Shown here piece by piece: positions 25,691 through 37,345 of a stretch of 64,000 nt of DNA. A program made the position numbers and the translations under genes. Origin of the DNA: Desmodus rotundus (taxonomy: Eukaryota; Chordata; Mammalia; Chiroptera; Phyllostomidae); contig NC_071388.1 in assembly GCF_022682495.2 (NCBI RefSeq), positions 29,930,139 to 29,994,138 of the forward strand, in the 5' to 3' direction. The notes under the pieces are model-generated. The model was not told where the DNA came from and did not search any database. It saw only the letters and a program-made list of their open reading frames with translations. The first letter of the stretch is position 1, and each line of letters begins with the position of its first letter.

Positions 25691-26071
25691 TTGGTATGAT
25701 GGCTGGAATTGTGTCCCAAAAGTTCTATGTTGAGGTCCCAACCCCTGGTACTCTAGAATATGACCTTATTTGGAAGAAGGTCATCACAGAGGTATTAGTT
25801 AAATTAAGGTAAGTTTATAATGGAGTAAGGCCCCTAATCCAATATGACTGTATCCCTGTAAAAAGGAGACATTTGTACAGAAATGCACACAGAGACAGAA
25901 CGCCATGTGAAGACTGGAGTTATGATTCCACAAGACAGGAACTACCAGAAGCTGTAAGACCTGAAACAAACCCTTTCCTAGCACTCCCGGCCTCCAGAAC
26001 TTGAGATGACACACTTTTGTTTAAGCCACTGTAGGTGGTACTTTGCTATGGCAGCCCTTGGAAACTAATGC
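25691..26071 (+). mobile_element. MLT1-type MaLR solo LTR
   Basis: The sequence has the MLT1 order: ATGGCTGGAATTGTGTCCC, TTCTATGTTGAGGTCCCAAC, GAATATGACCTTATTTGGAA, CCCCTAATCCAATATGACTG, GCCATGTGAAGAC, GGCCTCCAGAACTTGAGA and TTTGCTATGGCAGCCCTTGG. These are LTRs of an old ERVL-related family. No internal retroviral coding sequence accompanies it. Confidence 0.88.
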
Positions 26072-26139
26072 CATTGCTTATATTGATATACAAGAAAGTT
26101 AATGTATAGAAATGTATGTCATTGATATGTTTATTGTTA

Positions 26140-26215
26140 TCAGATACCTAGTACAGTGCTCAGCACATCATAGGCACCAAACAAGTAAATATTTATTGAA
26201 TGAATGTTTCAATGA
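26140..26215 (+). repeat. MIR SINE 3' fragment
   Basis: CAGTGCTCAGCACATCATAGG followed by AAATATTTATTGAATGAATG is the MIR 3' end. Confidence 0.7.
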
Positions 26216-26235
26216 ATATATCACAGAAAGAGGAA

Positions 26236-26330
26236 TGTGTGTATATATATGTATATACACACGTATATATACATATGTATATATATATTTGATGCCAATA
26301 AATACAAGTACATATATATATATATTTTAT
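26236..26330. repeat. (TA)n-rich low-complexity tract
   Basis: Two TATATA-rich segments flank a short unique spacer (TGATGCCAATAAATACAAG). Confidence 0.9.
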
Positions 26331-29064
26331 GTGTTTCATACTTCTGCCCTTGGTCCAACCCTCTACTTATTATACACACACAATCAGAAAAATTTGTACT
26401 CCTTTGAAAAATGCTGCCTTTTCACCTCTGTTTACTCTAAGAAAGTCTACCAAGGAAAGCAAAGAAAATTTTAAAAACAAAAGGCAATAAAAAGGAATTC
26501 ACAACTTGTAACACAGTTCTGAGACACACGCACTCTACAAGACTGAATCACAGCTTCAATCCCGAGAGCGCACCCCGGAGTTTTCTCCAAGCACAGCGCT
26601 CTGATGAAACGCCCTAAAGACCAAGGGCCCCTATGTCTCCGTGGCAGGAACAGCAATAGTCAAATTCATGTCGGAAGCACACTCCCAAATCAAGTTGTTC
26701 AGTGTGCTCATAGAGAAGGCCTCTCACACAATGCAGATGGAGCTTCTGCAATCATTGCCTAGACCACATGCCGTCAGAGGAAATGGGTCTTCATTTGCTC
26801 AACATATTTTGGTTTTGTAACTTTCAAGATTAATTCTTTTTTTTCATGTTCAAGGCAGTGAAAGACAAATATCAAGATTAATTCTTGCCAATATCTGAAA
26901 AAAAACACGAGGTCTTTTAAAGGCAAGCTTTTGAAATGCACTCTTGAATGAGGCAGGGAGTACACAGATAGTGGGATGCTGATTGCTGTGTCTGTGTGTG
27001 TGTGTGTGTGTGTGAATGGGGACAGTCAGCTTCAGAAAAAGAGCTCATCCACCTACTGGGAAAATATAGTGGTGGTTATTTACCAAGAGGGATGCTAAAT
27101 TTAGGGAAGTGAGTCAGATTTTCAGCTGAGGGGAAAATGATACAAATCTATGACAACAGTTAGCTGCTTGTCCTTGGAAGAAGTTATTCACCTTCTGTTT
27201 CAGAATCTTCATCTAAAAAATCAAATCACATGATCATTTAAGTGGCTTCCGGTTTGAAAAAGAGGGGAGGGGAAAGTGTAAGAATGCTCCGAGCTCCACA
27301 GAAAAAGAAAAGGTGTTGTGCCCTAGGCAGCATTAGTGCAGTCATACTGACAGTGCTCAGAACGTAAACACGGACTGTCAATTTTTTAATGATGATGAAT
27401 GAAATCATCGTGTGATCAGCCAGTGGGTCTGTCAAGCATCTGTACACCTGCCACACGCCGAGCTCTACACAATCTGCTCTCCTGTTGATTTACCAGTGGG
27501 GATTTGGGTACTTGCTTATGGCAAGTGAATTCTCTCAAAAGAATACAATTTAAGTATGTGTTTATTCACCCATTCATTCATTTCCCCGTGCACTGACTGA
27601 AACTATGGGCCAGCATAGTGTTAGGCACTGGTGATGTACAGTGACAAAGACAGCTGGGCCCCTACTCTCATGAAGTTTGCAATCCAGGAGGGGGAGATGA
27701 ACGGATGAGCAGAGGATCACCTAACAGTGTTATGAGAGCAGAGATGAGGTGGATTCAAGGAAGAACATACAGGGCCTCCTAACCCAAAGGTGGAAGATGA
27801 GAAAAGATGTAACTGAAAGAAATCATAGCTCTGGCGGTAGCCAAGTGATGTTTAGCTATTTGCCAGGTAGAGTAGGAAGAAGGGTTTAAGCAGAGAACAG
27901 TTTGTCAAAGGCCCAGAGGGGACCCAGTTCACGGTGGATTTCTGGGGAAGAAGGTAGTAGAGCCTGCAGGGCTCCTGAAGCACAGGGAAGGAGGACTGGG
28001 CAGATGGGGCAGGAGGCCGGCTGCAGAAGTGAGGCTGGTCCAGGTGGTATTGAGGAGTCAGGTGTGCATGCTGAGCACACCGGAGGTATGGAAATTTTTA
28101 AGCAGATAAAACGTGATGAGACGTGCATTTGTGGAAGATTACTGATGCCCAGTGTTCTCATATAGGTAGGACCACCTCACTCAAGAAAACCATTGGCTCT
28201 GGAGTCACTTCAGCCATTACACCTGGGAGTCACATAGCACCACTCCCTCCCACCAGATGCCCATGACTGTGCCCGCTCTCCAGGGTAGCCTGCATCTCGT
28301 ACTAGTAATTCATTTCTCCATAATCATTGCGACTGGGAAGTGGTTGAACCATTAGAGTCCTTGGCTGGACTCTCATTTTCCTTAGGTCCAGTATACATAA
28401 CCTCCTTATGATTCTTGGAATTAATGTGGCAAGAGCAACTCTATAAAAGGTCAAATGCCAGGTATTTCTGAGGCTTGTAAAGGCCACCGAACCAACATTT
28501 AATCTTTTTCCTCTAGCCGTCTTGCAGGGAGTTTGGGTTTCCTACCACATCTCTTTCCTTGCTAACAAAACCCTCATTTCATGCAGAACGCCACGTCCAA
28601 CACCAGGCAAGATGGCCTGCCTTTCCTTAGCTTCCCTTACATACAGGAATGGCCCCAGGACACAGTTCTGGCCGATGACTTCGTCCATGCTGCAGGTCCT
28701 GGGAAGGCTGTAGTTGTATACGGTAGAACAGGGAAGGAGCTCCCTTCTTCATCCTGCCCTGAAGGTGGACATGATGACTGACTGGAGTAGCTCAGGGAAA
28801 GATGACAAAATCTCAGAGAGGCAGTGCTGGAGCCACTTAAGCAACTGCCTTTTTCTAGGTCTTACTTTCATAAAAAAATTCCTATTTATTTAAACAGTAG
28901 TTTTATTACCTGCAACCTAATACTTCCTAACTGATACAATTAGGAAGATGATGACATTTGTCTTTTTAGAAAATACTACAGAGTATGCAAGGTGTAAGCA
29001 ATAAATGCAGTTTCAGACTTGTTAGACCCAGGTTTCTGAGAACCGGCAAAGTGGGTGTCCAATC
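26331..29064. other. Intergenic, no gene recognised
   Basis: Apart from the TG microsatellite, an old repeat (sequence like ACTATGGGCCAGCATAGTGTTAGGC then CTCATGAAGTTTGCAATCC, about 27560-27750) is suspected but its family was not settled. No exon was recognised. Confidence 0.4.
26986..27014. repeat. (TG)n microsatellite
   Basis: An uninterrupted TG run of about 24 bp is preceded by TGCTGTGTC. Confidence 0.95.
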
Positions 29065-29074
29065 AAGAATGGGT

Positions 29075-29520
29075 ACTGGAAGCAACCTAAGTGCCCATCA
29101 GCAAACGAGTGGATCCAAAAACTATGGTATATTTACACAATGGAATTCTATGCAGCAGAGACAAAGAAGGAGCTTATACCCTTTGCAACAGCATGGATGG
29201 AACTGGAGAGCATTATGCTAAGTGAAATAAGCCAGACAGTGAGGGACAAATACCATATGATCTCACCTTTATCTGCAACATAATCAACAAAAGAAAAAAG
29301 CAAACAAAATATAACCAGAGACATTGAAATTAAGAACAATCTAAGAATAGCCAGAGGGGAATGGGGAGGGGATAGTGGGGAGAGAGGTTTATAGGAACTA
29401 CTATAAAATCAAGGGGGAGGGTGGAGATGGGGGAGGGTGGTGGGATTGGCTGGGGTGGGGTGGAGGGATGGGGAGAAATGCAGACAACTGTAATTGAATA
29501 ACAATGAAAATTAAAAAAAA
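29075..29520 (+). mobile_element. 5'-truncated young L1 (3' end) with target-site duplication
   Basis: The sequence runs TGCCCATCAGCAAACGAGTG, ACAATGGAATTCTATGCAGC, ATGGATGGAACTGGAGAGC, TAAGTGAAATAAGCCAGACA, the G-rich UTR stretch, then ACAACTGTAATTGAATAAC and an A tail. AAGAATGGGT occurs immediately before (29065-29074) and immediately after (29521-29530), a perfect 10-bp duplication. Confidence 0.93.
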
Positions 29521-29757
29521 AAGAATGGGTTCAGAATGTTGGACTGTTTGTTTCTTATTTGGGATACAAGGAGGGAGAAATTAAGAAAATAAATATAACA
29601 TTTTGGTATTAGGAAAATAAATGAATACCTAAATATTGATAGTCTGTAAATAGAACTACCCTAAAACCCGTTAGGTAATATAGATCAGGCTATTTCGATT
29701 ATAAAAAACAAGCTCACTCAGATAGCAGAGTAACGAGGATTTGTTCTACGGTGCCGT

Positions 29758-29783
29758 TAAAAAGAGGTGGGGAGGGAGGGGGA

Positions 29784-29816
<33 letters not shown>

Positions 29817-29825
29817 CAGACAGAA
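29758..29825. repeat. (GA)n purine-rich tract
   Basis: Interrupted GAGA and GACA repeats follow a GGGGAGGGAGGGGG stretch. Confidence 0.9.
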
Positions 29826-31415
29826 ACTTCTGGAGGAGGCAGGAACTACAGCACCACCGAGTTGGATTTAATGCTATAAAAAGTACCGGAAAGTCATTCT
29901 AGAACCCAACCAGGGCTAGGAATTGGATTATTTTATCTCAACAGCAATCAATTTGGGTTTTCAACTAAATGTACCTTGAGAAACTCTCCAGCTGTTTTTT
30001 CATTTTTCGTTTCTACACTTTTTCACTACAAATGGACAATCAACCCTCACTCAGATCAATTCCCCCACCTCATCCTTACTGTTTCTGCTTTCTCTCAGTA
30101 TTACCCATGGGTGCCCATTCTGCTTCATAGCGTCATTGTATTCTTTCAGCTTCCCCTCCCACTGCCAACAGGTCTTTACAATTACCAGTTCAGAAGCTGA
30201 AACAAAAATCCTAAGTGGCCTGGCTCATGATGACTGAGCAAAGCCAAATTATGAATCAGCAATTTCAAAGACCATTCGCCAGCATTTTTTGCCCTTAGAT
30301 GGTTTCCACTCCTATTCCAATCAGTGTGGCGGGGCAAGGTCACATTCAAACAGCCAAGATCCCTTTCCTCCAGGAACAACTGTGGGTGACGCAGTGTCCT
30401 CCAGAGTCTGGAGGAAACTGAGGTAGGTCATATAGTGCTTCCGAGTACCATCGAAAAAGGAGAGAGGTAAGAAGTTGGTTAGTGAGTATACTGCTATGCA
30501 GAGAGTAACTTCCTACCCATACTCACAAAACAAGACACTGTAGGATAATTACAGAATGATACTAAATATGCTTGTGAATAGCTGATTTGATTTAGAAAGA
30601 TGACTGCTATTTCCCAGCAGTGATATCAAATGACTCGGTTTATTTTCTCAGAGACCTTACTAACACATGATTGAAAAAGCTTAGCACTTTTTCTCAAAAT
30701 ATAAATGTCAAACTGTCAAAATCATAAAAACTCTCTGAAACAATTTTTGGAGAAAGCTTAAAAGAAAAATGCATAAACTTATAAAGAAGCTAAATACAAG
30801 TGCCAATGAGGACAGTAGGTGAAATAGACCGCTATACAGCCATTTCCCCCCACAGAAATCTTAGCTCACTTGGGATTTAATCAATGTAATTTCTTTTTCT
30901 AATTCCATTTAGAATAATGACTTGTTGACAATTTGTAGCTATTTAGGCAATGTGCCAAGGTGAAGAGATATCTTTAATGAAGGACTAATTGCTCTTTTAT
31001 TTAGCATCTTTACAAAACAGTAACTTCATTATTTCATGCCGAATGAAACATTTTAGTACATGTATAAGGTCATGTTATTTTAGTATATTTCTAAGGTAAT
31101 GTTATTTAGAATTGTCCTCTAGGACACTTCCCTTCTCCTAATTTCTTATAGCTAAAGGCATATTATGGAAACTCAATTTTACATCCTTGTGTTTCTTTTT
31201 TCCATGAGCTTCATCCCTCTTTTTTAGTATTAATTTTAGCATCTATCTTAGATTTTCCTTAGGATGTCTGAAGGTTCAACAGTTTTTGTTAGCATTCTTT
31301 TCCGATTCTTTTCCCTGCTGCTCTACCAGAAAATAGAAAAAGCCCTGTTTTCATTTAACACCTTTACTCATCTCTTAATCTTCTCTACAGATTTTCTACA
31401 CTTAATATGTATTTG

Positions 31416-31452
31416 ATATTATTGAAGCAAAATTATATTGCTTCAATAATAT
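31416..31452. repeat. Perfect inverted repeat (15-bp arms, 7-nt loop)
   Basis: ATATTATTGAAGCAA at 31416-31430 is followed by AATTATA and then its exact reverse complement TTGCTTCAATAATAT at 31438-31452. Degenerate copies of TATATTGAAGAAT follow up to 31509. Confidence 0.95.
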
Positions 31453-32048
31453 ATATAATTATAATTATATTGAAGAATAATTATATTTATATAATTATAT
31501 TGAAGAATGTCTATTGAGTCATTCTTTCATTATTTATGAAGTGCCTACGTGTTAAGCTGGCTTGTCTTTCCTCTTTTGGTCTCTGACTGCTTTTCTGCAT
31601 ACGTTTTAGGAAGAGGGGTGTATTCTGTAACATTATAATGTCAACAAAATTATTTAACAAATCTCATTCATTAGTCCTATTTATATTTCAACTAAAATGA
31701 GCTACATTTCATCTTTCCTTTAGGCCTACTTGGTAAACTATAGTTTTGGAAGGGGTGCAGTCAAAATACACTATTGATTTGCAAAATTCAAAAATTAAGA
31801 TTTTATATTCAGAATTGAACTTACTGTAATGACCACCCTCATTAGTGATATCACCATCACATTTCAAAGACAATAGAGTAGTTCAAATGGAAATTAAATT
31901 CTAAATTCAGATTTTTAAACTGTTAGTTCTTCTAGTTCTATACCTTATTGTCATTTTTCAAGAACACTATGCTTTTCAACCATGGGTATCAAATTTTACT
32001 TGCCCCATAAGTTGTGAATTTCATACTCTGGGCAGGCAATATCTTGAC

Positions 32049-32413
32049 TGGTGCTGTAGACTGAATTGTGGGCCCCAGAATTCCTATGTTAATGTCCCAA
32101 CACCCAATGTGGTATTTGCAGATGGGAACTTTTGGAGGTCATTGGGTCATGAGGGTGGGGCCTTCAGGATGGATTGGTACCGTTATCAGGCACCAGTATT
32201 AGTACTCTCATAAGACACTAAAGAGCGCTTACTGTCTCCGTCTCTCCGTTCTCCCATAGGAGAGCACAGTGAGGAGCCGGCCATCTACAAGCCAGGGCGA
32301 GAGCCCTCACCAGAACCTGACTATGCTGATATCTTGATCTGACTTCCTGTCTCCAGATCTGTGGGAAAAATAAATTGTTATTGTTTAAGACATGTGTTTA
32401 TGGTAGACTAATA
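32049..32413 (+). mobile_element. MLT/MaLR-like solo LTR
   Basis: GCTGTAGACTGAATTGTGGG, TATGTTAATGTCCCAACACC, GGTCATTGGGTCATGAGGGT, CGGCCATCTACAAGCCAGGG and TCCAGATCTGTGGGAAAAAT follow the LTR layout of MaLR-related elements. It is more diverged than the copy at 25691, and no internal region is present. Confidence 0.75.
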
Positions 32414-33639
32414 TGTGTGAATTTAACCATTTACAGCACTAGATTTTACTACAAATTCATACTACTCCATCAGTTATCAGTTAATTTGCATAGCTCACTG
32501 GATGACTGAAAATAAACCACTGGACTCAACAGACACATTATTTCTTAATTTGAAGTCTATGAGTAAGTGTTCCATTTTAGCCAACATGAATATGCCGTTT
32601 TAGAACTTTCTCAGAACAGAAACGTGTATCCTGAGTTACTGGCAAACGAACTCCAAGAGTTTCAAGACCAGGGAAAGTGCAAGGGAGCGTGTTTCCTACT
32701 AGGACTGCCAGTGGGAGAGAGGACAGAAAGAACTGAGGGGGGCCGCCAGCTTTCTCCTGAATCTGTCCTCCCACGCAAACCACCAGGCGATGATTTACTC
32801 CTAAGGCCCAGTCTTTTAACCCATAGGTTTCAGGAATTTTGGATTTCACAAATCAGCAGAATTATTTCAGAAACTGAAAAAGGAAATTTCGGGCTTGGAG
32901 AACAAGGATGGATGTCTGATTCTTAGTATTCCCCTGTGCCCTCCTAAATAAAATAATTTCAACCAGTATAAATTAAACTTTAGATAACTTATGCTTTCAG
33001 TGTTAGGAGACAGTAATCACTACAACCTTCAAATCACCTTTAAGTAGAGAAGAAGAATTCTCACATTGCTCACACTTTCCTACTGCTGGCAAGCCTGTGA
33101 GTGAGGAGAGTAAGCAAAGAGAAGTTTAAGAGACTCTGTGGGAAGGAGCAGAAAGGACAGAGGACTTAGAAAAAACAAAGGTAAAATCATCTCTAGAAAG
33201 AGAAAGTGCAACACTAAACCAAAATTCTGATAATAGGCGGTTACTCTGACAGTTCATAGGACGAGCTGCATGGAAGAGGCAGGACTGGAGGTGTTGGCGT
33301 TGATGAAGCATTGTATCCAGAAAAGAATGAAGCAGTAGAAAGGAAGAAAATAGAAGGAGAATTTAAGTATCTGATGGTGATAAACACGAGACAAGGCACT
33401 CTGAGCTTTCTTTCCTCAACATCAACATAATACATTTCTGCTGCTGAAAATACTTTCCCTCCAAAAAAACAACCAACCTCCAAGGAGCTAAGTAAAACTT
33501 TACCGGCATACCCCAAATAAGTAAAATATTGTCAAGTAAACATATGGCATATGAAAAAACTAGCCTCAATCAGAAGTACTATGAAAAGAAAAGCACAAAA
33601 ACAGGGAGTAATGAGAACTGACTGAATGCAACAAAGAAA
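32414..33639. other. Intergenic, no gene recognised
   Basis: The open frame at 32567-32926 (119 codons) has no recognisable domain. The A-rich part beyond 33120 may be the decayed 5' part of the L1 that follows. Confidence 0.4.
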
Positions 33640-34114
33640 AAAAAAGATTGTATCAGAAATCAAGATTAAATTCAAAGATGCCTGAGAGAGAAGATTTGGA
33701 TAAAAATTTAATAAAGAGTTTTGAAGAAAAGCAGGAAAATACAACCAAGGGAAATGAAAACAAAATAGAGCAAGAAGTTAAAAAGGTTTGAAAGCGGTTA
33801 AAACAGAAGATAAGCAAAGAGGGCTCAACAGATGTCAATTGATGTTCCAGAAGGACAAAAACAATGGAATAGAATATATACATAAAACTGTCATCCAAGA
33901 AAACTTTCCAGAAATAAAGACCTCAATTTACACAGAGAAAGGGCCCATCAAGTACCAGGAAAACTGACCTGGAATGATCAATTCTGATATATATCCTAAT
34001 AAAACTTCTGGACTCTGAAAATTAAAAAAAAATTTTTTTTTCAGGATTTCCTGGCAAAAAGATAATGTAAAGGCAAGAGAATTAGACCAACACTGGACTG
34101 CTCAAAGCAACACA

Positions 34115-34227
34115 CAGGGTAGGGCAAACATAGGTTTACTGTTGTATGTGAAAGTTATTTTTATATTACTTTATTAATTATTGTATAATTTCCTTATGAA
34201 CTGTAAACCTATTTTTGCCCCACCCTG
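34115..34227. mobile_element. Mariner-type MITE, 113 bp, inside L1M
   Basis: The left end CAGGGTAGGGCAAACATAGG and the reverse complement of the right end CAGGGTGGGGCAAAAATAGG form a terminal inverted repeat with few mismatches that extends to GTTTAC. The centre is AT-rich and non-coding. The right flank is TA and the left is CA, probably a mutated TA. A related copy lies at 59113-59218. Confidence 0.88.
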
Positions 34228-34364
34228 TAAGAAACAAGGCAACGGTGAAGCTACATTTTCAAGAAAGTTAAGGAAAGAAAATGTGAACCATGCATGATAC
34301 AGACAACCAAGATATCCTTTAAGTATCAAGACTATAGTAATGTTGAACATACAAGAACTCAGAG

Positions 34365-34368
<4 letters not shown>

Positions 34369-34399
<31 letters not shown>
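34369..34399. repeat. (CA)n microsatellite
   Basis: An uninterrupted CA run of about 30 bp. Confidence 0.96.
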
Positions 34400-34400
<1 letters not shown>

Positions 34401-36060
34401 AAAAGCTACTAAGGGATAAATTTCATCCAACTAGATAACTGAGAAAACTTAGGTAAAAGTACTTCTCATGAGCAATTCATCTATTTAACTGTGCAGTTTA
34501 GAGTGAAACAACGGTGGGACCAGAGGTGGTAGGATATGTTTTGATAAAGTAGGAAAATGCAAAGAAAATGAGAAATGGGAGAGAAAAAGAAAAATGTAGA
34601 AAAAGAACACTGACTCTCATTCATATAACAGATGAGAGTTAAAGGATATATTTTAACCTGATATACCAGACAGTACAAGTTTAAGGGAAAAAAAGGGATT
34701 ATCAATCCTATAAAATATTAATCCAAAACCACAAGCATAAAAATACAAGCCTGCCTAAACACAAAAAGGAACTGTTCTCACACAGCAAAGCAGTCCCACT
34801 AAAAAGAAAAGCACACACACAGCAACTGTAACAAATCATGTAGCAGGGCCAAGCCCACGTGACAGTCTTCTCATTCAATGTGCGTGGGTTTAACTCAAGG
34901 TAAAAAGACGAACTTCAGAAAGCATTAAACTAGACAAAAAGGGTACTTTATAATGTTAAAATCCACATTTCACATTTAGGATATAACAGGTATGACTTTC
35001 TATACAAGAAATAACACAAAAACCACCTATGTAAAACAAATATTGGAAGAGAGGCAAGGAGAGACAGAGAAACACACTATTAATAGACACTTTCATACGC
35101 GGCACAACACAGGTCAGTAAGCAAAAAAATAGTGAGGATATATGTTTTGGATTTATCTTAAATACTACATCCTAATAATAGAGAATACACAATCTTCTCA
35201 AGTATGCATGAGACATTCACATAGATATGCAAAAATCTGATCATATATTAGGGCATATAGAAAATATCAGCAGGTACTATAAAGTTATTACAAACTACTT
35301 GCTAGTTATAATGCCATAAAAATAGAAAATAATGCAACCAAAAAAGCTCTTCCACTTGGAAATTAAAGATATTCTAATAAACTTAACTCTTATACAAAAG
35401 AGAAAATAAACAAAAATTACAGAATTTCTGAAAATGGTAAATACATCTGTGGAATGCATTCTAAGCAGTGGTAAGAGAAAAATTCACAGCACTAAATACC
35501 TGTATCAATAAAAAATGAAGATTAAGTATATTTCCCTCTGAAAGAGCCTAAAACAAAGTAAAACAAAAAAAAGCCCATGGAAGAAAATAATACAAGAACA
35601 GAAATTAACATTTGAAAACTTGAAATTAGAGGTAGAGAATTACATCAAAGGAGTAAAATCCTGTAAAAACAAAAATATCAACAAAGAATGTGTTAGTTTA
35701 ATTTTAAAAAGGGGGAGAAAGTGCACATATACAGAATAAGAAATAATAGAGAAGTAGCTATTGCTAGAGAAAAAATTCAAAACAAAAATTTTTTCACTCA
35801 CTTCAATGGAAATACATCTGTATACCTAGAGGATATGGTTTCTTTCTTAGAAAAATACAGCAAAATGACTGCTGTACAATTAAAAAAAACAATTTGCATA
35901 AAAGAAAAAGTTATCAAGGAATTACTCCACAAAAAAGCACCACGTCCTGATGGTTTCATAAAGGAACTGATACATTTTTCTGCATACAAATTTTAAGTTT
36001 GTATGAAAAACAGAAAAATCAAAATCATAGAAAGACATAAAAGTGGTCCTCAAATATGAA

Positions 36061-36430
36061 TTTTAACTTCACTTACAGGAGGAATGAAAATTAAAGCTAC
36101 AATGAGGCATTTCTCACCATCAGATTGGCAAGACTCAAAAGCTTGACAATATATTGTTATTGAAGCTTTGGGGAAACAGTCTCACATATTCCTTGTGGGA
36201 CCTGAACTGCCATAACCTCTATGAAAAGGAATTTGGCAATTATCTAATAAAGCAACACAAGCATATGTCCTTTAACTCAGTAATTCCACTTCTAGGACTC
36301 TACTCTGAAGGTATACCTCAAACAAAACAGAAATGCGTACGTAAGACCATTCTTCGTAACATTTGTTATTTTGCAAAATATTGAACACCACCTAAATGCC
36401 TGAGCATAGTGGACTGATAGGATACAATAG
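36061..36430 (+). mobile_element. L1 ORF2 3' part / UTR fragment
   Basis: AGATTGGCAAGACTCAAAAG, TTTGGGGAAACAGTCTCACA, TAATTCCACTTCTAGGACTC and TGCCTGAGCATAGTGGACTG follow the order of an old L1 3' end. It stops near a purine tract at 36461. Confidence 0.7.
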
Positions 36431-36460
36431 GGTACTTAAGACATTCAATATCTAGACAGA

Positions 36461-36512
36461 GAGAAAAAAAAAGAGAGGGAGAAAGAGGGGGAAGTGGGGG
36501 AAGAGAGAGAGA
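36461..36512. repeat. (GA)n purine-rich tract
   Basis: Interrupted GAGA and GGGGAA units separate two L1 3' fragments. Confidence 0.9.
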
Positions 36513-36589
36513 GATCAATGAACTTACATGGAGCGATTACTAGAGATGTTTAGTGAAAAATGCAAAGTCAATAAAAGCATGTACGTGAA

Positions 36590-37345
36590 ACAGCTAATAA
36601 GCACATGAAAAAGTGCTCAACTTCACTGATCATCAGAGAAATGTAAGTGGAAACCATGGGATACCACTTCGTCCCTACAAGAATGTCTGTAAGAAGTTAT
36701 TCACAAACTTCGGTGAGGACGTGGAGAAACAAGAACTCTCCTACAATGCTGGTGGGAATGTAAAATGATACAGCCACCTGGGGATCACTTTGACAGTCTC
36801 TTAAAAAGTTAAATATAAATTTATCATACAACACAACAACCCAACAATTCCACTAACGTGAAATGAAAACCACGTCCACATAAGACTTGCCGGTGAATGT
36901 TCACTGCAGCATGATGTATCACAGCCAAAAAGGAAGCAACCTAGGTGCCCATTACTTTTAAAGGGACAAACATGCATAGTTCAAGTAACAGAATACTATT
37001 CAGCAGTAATACTGATAGAAATGCTGACATATGCAGTGACATGGATGGACCTTGAACACATTATACTAAGTAAAAGAAACCAGACTCAAAAGATAACACA
37101 GTATGTAGAGTTCTATTTATATGTAATGCCCAGAAAACTCTATAGACCGAAAGTAGCTCCTGGTTGCCTAGAATTGGAGAGGAGCCAGGGTGAGGTGGGA
37201 ACAAGGATTAACGGTAACCAGGCATGAGAAATTTTACTGGATGAAAATGTTCTAAAACTGAACTGTTGTGGTTGGAATGGACAACTCGTAAAATGAGTGA
37301 ATTGTGTGGCACTGAATTATATAGCTCAATAGTTTTTTTTTTTAA
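36590..37345 (+). mobile_element. L1M-type LINE, second 3' end
   Basis: It repeats the same L1 motif order as the fragment at 1-690 (AGTGCTCAACTTCACTGATC, GGTGGGAATGTAAAATGATAC, CAATTCCACTAACG, ACATGGATGGACCTTGAACA, TAAGTAAAAGAAACCAGAC), showing a separate insertion downstream of another L1 3' end. Confidence 0.8.

Larger units (their letters stand above)
29531..32048. other. Intergenic, AT-rich, no gene recognised
   Basis: The purine tract at 29758-29825 and the perfect palindrome at 31416-31452 are the only structures noted. Confidence 0.45.
33640..36060 (+). mobile_element. Old L1M LINE, ORF1 and ORF2 remnants
   Basis: ORF1-like DNA is visible at 33888-34020 (GAAAACTTTCCAGAAATAAA, GGGCCCATCAAGTACCAGG). 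ORF2-like DNA follows: TATTAGGGCATATAGAAAATA, GAATGCATTCTAAGCAGTGG and, near 35900-35970, a frame reading KKAPRPDGFIKELI, which corresponds to the reverse-transcriptase region. Many stops show long inactivity. A mariner MITE (34115-34227) and a (CA)n run interrupt it. Confidence 0.75.

Noticed and set aside
25691..32413. A complete endogenous retrovirus between the two MLT-like LTRs
   Set aside because: The two LTRs differ in sequence and subtype and no retroviral coding remnants lie between them; they are independent solo LTRs.
32567..32926. 119-codon frame
   Set aside because: No recognisable domain; an equally long frame runs on the opposite strand.
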